Source of the DNA: CAZAGD01 sp049699975
GTDB taxonomy: Bacteria > Desulfobacterota > SM23-61
DNA: 7,585 bases
Direction of reading: 5' to 3'
Assembly: GCA_049699975.1 (NCBI GenBank)
Contig: JBNAWB010000179.1
Span: 1 to 7,585, forward strand
Under the pieces are notes generated by a model. It searched no databases. It saw only the letters and a program-made list of their open reading frames with translations, and had not been told where the DNA came from. A program made the translations under genes and the position numbers. This document shows, one piece after another, positions 5,923-7,585 of the stretch; the first letter of the stretch is position 1; each line of letters begins with the position of its first letter.

Positions 5923-7187
5923 AAAGCTGCTTTTTTCCCTTCTTTTTCATTAACCGTAGCCAAAATCAGACCTCCCCCGATAAAAAAGATAATTAAGGCC
6001 ACCACGCTCAGCCGGCTCGAGCCGGTGAGTTGTCCCACAAGCCCAAAGACGAAGGGGCCGATAATGCCAGCAAATTTTGAACTCACATCATAGAAAGAAA
6101 AGAATTCGGCACTGCGGCTTTTGGGAATCATCGCGCCAAATAAAGAACGGCTCAAAGCCTGAGTACCCCCTTGGACAAAACCCACCATTATGGCCAGAAT
6201 CCAAAAATGTAGGGCCGTCTGAATAAAATAGCCGCCAAGGGAGATAATAGTATATACTACCAGGCCCAAAAAGATGGCCCTCTTCGCTCCGATTAACCCA
6301 GCCAGACGGCCGAAAAGAATAGAAAAAGGGATGCCCACAAATTGCACAGCTAATATCGCGCCGATCAAATGTTCTTGAGGAATATTAATCTCTGCTCCAA
6401 ATATTACTGCCATACTGATGATTGTACCGATACCATCGTTGTAAAGCCAAAAAGCCACCAAAAATTTAAAGGCTTCTTTGTATTTCCGCAGATTGTGGAA
6501 AGTTGAAGAAAGACGCTGCAGGCCTGCTTTAAAGATTTGAGAGCTTTCTCCTGGAATGGGAACCACTGATGGTTCTGGAACGTTTTTCATTATGGGAATA
6601 GAAAAAATTCCCCACCATACTCCTACTGTTAAAAAAGAATAACGGGCTGCCCATTCGGCATCGGCAATTCCAAAAAAGGCAGGCCTCATGATCATGGCCA
6701 AGTTAAAAGCCAGAAGCAAACCTCCACCTAAATAGCCTAAGGCATAGCCAAAAGAGGAGATACGATCAATTTCCTCTTCTCCGGCTACATGGGGGAGAAG
6801 AGAATCATAAAAATTATTTCCTCCTGAAAAGCCTAACATGCCCAAGATGTAAAGAAAGGAGGCTAAAAACCATTCCCCTCTTTCCACGAAAAATAGGCAG
6901 GCTGTAGAAAAAATTCCGAGGAGGGCAAAAGCGGCTAAGAACTTCTTTTTTATCCCTCCATGGTCAGCCATAGCTCCTAAAAGGGGAGCCGAAAATGCTA
7001 CCAGGAGCATAGCTATTGTATTGGTATAGCCCCAATAGCTGCTGGCTGTTGTCTTTGATAAATTCGCGCCAGCTACGGAACTATAAAAAACAGGGAGAAC
7101 GGCGGCCATAATAGTAGTGGCAAAAGCAGAATTCGCCCAATCGTAAAGACACCAACTGATGATAATCTTTCTACGGTCTTTTTCCAT
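5919..7187 (-). CDS. MFS transporter, Atg22-like / UMF1 family
   Basis: A 422-aa polytopic inner-membrane protein with about 12 hydrophobic helices. YDWANSAFATT at 15-25 is the signature of the Atg22-like (UMF1) branch of the major facilitator superfamily. A motif-A-like loop GAMADHGGIKKK follows the second helix region, and a second GRLAGLIGAKR loop lies in the C-terminal half, as expected for two related six-helix bundles. Substrates of bacterial members are mostly unknown; yeast Atg22 exports amino acids from the vacuole, which should not be transferred directly. The frame stays open 45 codons further upstream (to 7322), but that part runs through repeats and lacks family similarity. I start at the ATG whose product begins MEKDRRK, right before the signature. 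No Shine-Dalgarno site precedes it. It converges on the 68-codon gene, the stops overlapping. Confidence 0.9.
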   Translation of the reverse strand: MEKDRRKIIISWCLYDWANSAFATTIMAAVLPVFYSSVAGANLSKTTASSYWGYTNTIAMLLVAFSAPLLGAMADHGGIKKKFLAAFALLGIFSTACLFFVERGEWFLASFLYILGMLGFSGGNNFYDSLLPHVAGEEEIDRISSFGYALGYLGGGLLLAFNLAMIMRPAFFGIADAEWAARYSFLTVGVWWGIFSIPIMKNVPEPSVVPIPGESSQIFKAGLQRLSSTFHNLRKYKEAFKFLVAFWLYNDGIGTIISMAVIFGAEINIPQEHLIGAILAVQFVGIPFSILFGRLAGLIGAKRAIFLGLVVYTIISLGGYFIQTALHFWILAIMVGFVQGGTQALSRSLFGAMIPKSRSAEFFSFYDVSSKFAGIIGPFVFGLVGQLTGSSRLSVVALIIFFIGGGLILATVNEKEGKKAAF

Positions 7188-7188
7188 C

Positions 7189-7261
7189 GGACGCAGATTA
7201 TCATAAAAATTTTCAGAAGGGAATATTAGAAATGTGCGCAGGAAGATTATGGGACGCAGAT
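7189..7261. repeat. 10-bp direct repeat GGACGCAGAT, two copies
   Basis: Copies lie at 7189-7198 and 7252-7261. The first sits one base upstream of the transporter start codon, read on the minus strand as ATCTGCGTCC-G-ATG. The similarity stops after 10 bp. Whether it is a leader element, part of a dispersed repeat or chance cannot be settled here. Confidence 0.5.
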
Positions 7262-7271
7262 GAAAAAAGCA

Positions 7272-7292
7272 GGGAGCACGGAGCAGGGAGCA
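7272..7292. repeat. Degenerate 7-nt tandem repeat (GGGAGCA)
   Basis: Three contiguous units, GGGAGCA, CGGAGCA and GGGAGCA, differ at one position. The array is in the non-coding region upstream of the transporter. Confidence 0.75.
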
Positions 7293-7363
7293 AGAGGTGA
7301 AATTATTTATCGTCAGGCGCAAGGCGGGAGCGCGGAAGGAGAAAAAGCAAAACGCCTAGGGCA

Positions 7364-7391
7364 AAGCGCTAAGCGCATAGCGCAGAGCGAA
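7364..7391. repeat. Degenerate 7-nt tandem repeat (AAGCGCA)
   Basis: Four contiguous 7-nt units, AAGCGCT, AAGCGCA, TAGCGCA and GAGCGAA, share an AGCG core. The unit differs from the GGGAGCA array about 70 nt away, so two unrelated 7-nt-period arrays lie in the same gap. Confidence 0.75.
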
Positions 7392-7433
7392 AATCGAAAA
7401 GAAGTGCTGCCGTAAGGAAGTGATGCAGTGGCG

Positions 7434-7461
7434 AATTTAATCAGAAAGTAAAATAAGTCAA
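7434..7461 (-). promoter_or_regulatory. Possible minus-strand promoter for the MFS transporter
   Basis: On the minus strand TTGACT (7456-7461) is followed after 16 nt by TAAATT (7434-7439). The -35 is a good match and the -10 moderate (4/6). Transcription from here would give a leader of about 240 nt containing both 7-nt repeat arrays. A perfect minus-strand TATAAT also occurs at 7472-7477 but lacks a well-spaced -35. Confidence 0.35.
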
Positions 7462-7536
7462 AAATTTTTGAATTATAAAAATCTCTGTACTACATACTTG
7501 CCAATTCTTTAAATTTTATTAGGAAATAGGGCAAAT

Positions 7537-7563
7537 CTCACAGAGCTCGCAGAGCGCCCAGAG
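7537..7563. repeat. Degenerate 9-nt tandem repeat ending in CAGAG
   Basis: Three contiguous 9-nt units, CTCACAGAG, CTCGCAGAG and CGCCCAGAG, share the CAGAG end and diverge in the first half. The array is near the window edge; the base after it breaks the pattern. Confidence 0.7.
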
Positions 7564-7585
7564 AAAGGACTGTAAAATATTTTTA

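Larger units (their letters stand above)
7188..7585. other. Gene-free, repeat-rich intergenic region
   Basis: I see no convincing coding frame in these 398 nt. The region contains the 10-bp direct repeat, two 7-nt-period arrays, a 9-nt-period array at the right edge, a GC-rich purine-biased middle (about 7262-7390) and an AT-rich part (about 7434-7530) holding promoter-like sequences. No tRNA, rRNA or CRISPR-like spacing was recognised. Confidence 0.7.

Noticed and set aside
5921..5935. Hairpin AAAAAG-CTG-CTTTTT followed by T-run at the convergent gene ends, as a bidirectional terminator
   Set aside because: The stem is almost all A-T with a 3-nt loop and lies partly within the transporter's coding end, so it is too weak to call.
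7188..7322. 45-codon N-terminal extension of the transporter frame to 7322
   Set aside because: It runs through the repeat region, has no ribosome-binding site at its ATG, is unlike the family, and the usual N-terminus (MEKDRR before YDWANSAF) starts at 7187.
7272..7563. CRISPR array
   Set aside because: Units are only 7-9 nt, contiguous and degenerate, with no spacers of regular length and no cas genes.

Overview
The window is a gene-dense stretch of a diderm (Gram-negative-type) bacterial chromosome, moderately AT-rich. The presence of apolipoprotein N-acyltransferase (Lnt) implies an outer membrane and a lipoprotein pathway. No gene identifies the phylum. The mix of housekeeping genes, TTG starts, an orphan radical SAM enzyme, an Atg22/UMF1-type transporter and intergenic degenerate short-period repeats would suit an environmental or candidate-phylum bacterium, but that is inference.

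Layout. About 115-4559 (+) is a tight run of four genes: lnt, prfB (release factor 2, interrupted by a programmed +1 frameshift at CTT TGA C), an RNase Z-like metallo-beta-lactamase (MBL) fold hydrolase, and a radical SAM protein with a SPASM-type C-terminal iron-sulfur domain. The spacings are 1 nt, 26 nt and an 11-nt overlap, so these look co-transcribed. A 127-nt gap follows, with a good sigma70-like promoter and a strong Shine-Dalgarno site. It precedes a short-chain dehydrogenase (SDR) of the 3-hydroxyacyl-CoA dehydrogenase (MFE-2-like) type. The next gap (5599-5715) carries a 57-nt inverted-repeat element that can fold as a three-way junction. After it comes a 68-codon hypothetical gene with a strong RBS. 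That gene converges with, and overlaps by 4 nt, a minus-strand MFS transporter of the Atg22-like/UMF1 family (5919-7187).

The last ~400 nt (7188-7585) hold no convincing gene. They contain a 10-bp direct repeat, two separate 7-nt-period degenerate arrays, one 9-nt-period degenerate array, and a possible minus-strand promoter for the transporter.

Functionally, lnt and prfB are unrelated housekeeping genes. The MBL/radical SAM pair is the only combination suggesting an uncharacterised joint role. The SDR probably acts in acyl-CoA metabolism, and the transporter has no deducible substrate. I found no defence system, CRISPR array, RNA gene or transposase. Nothing here amounts to a clearly new system; the most interesting items are the MBL/radical SAM pair, the 57-nt structured repeat and the repeat-rich tail.
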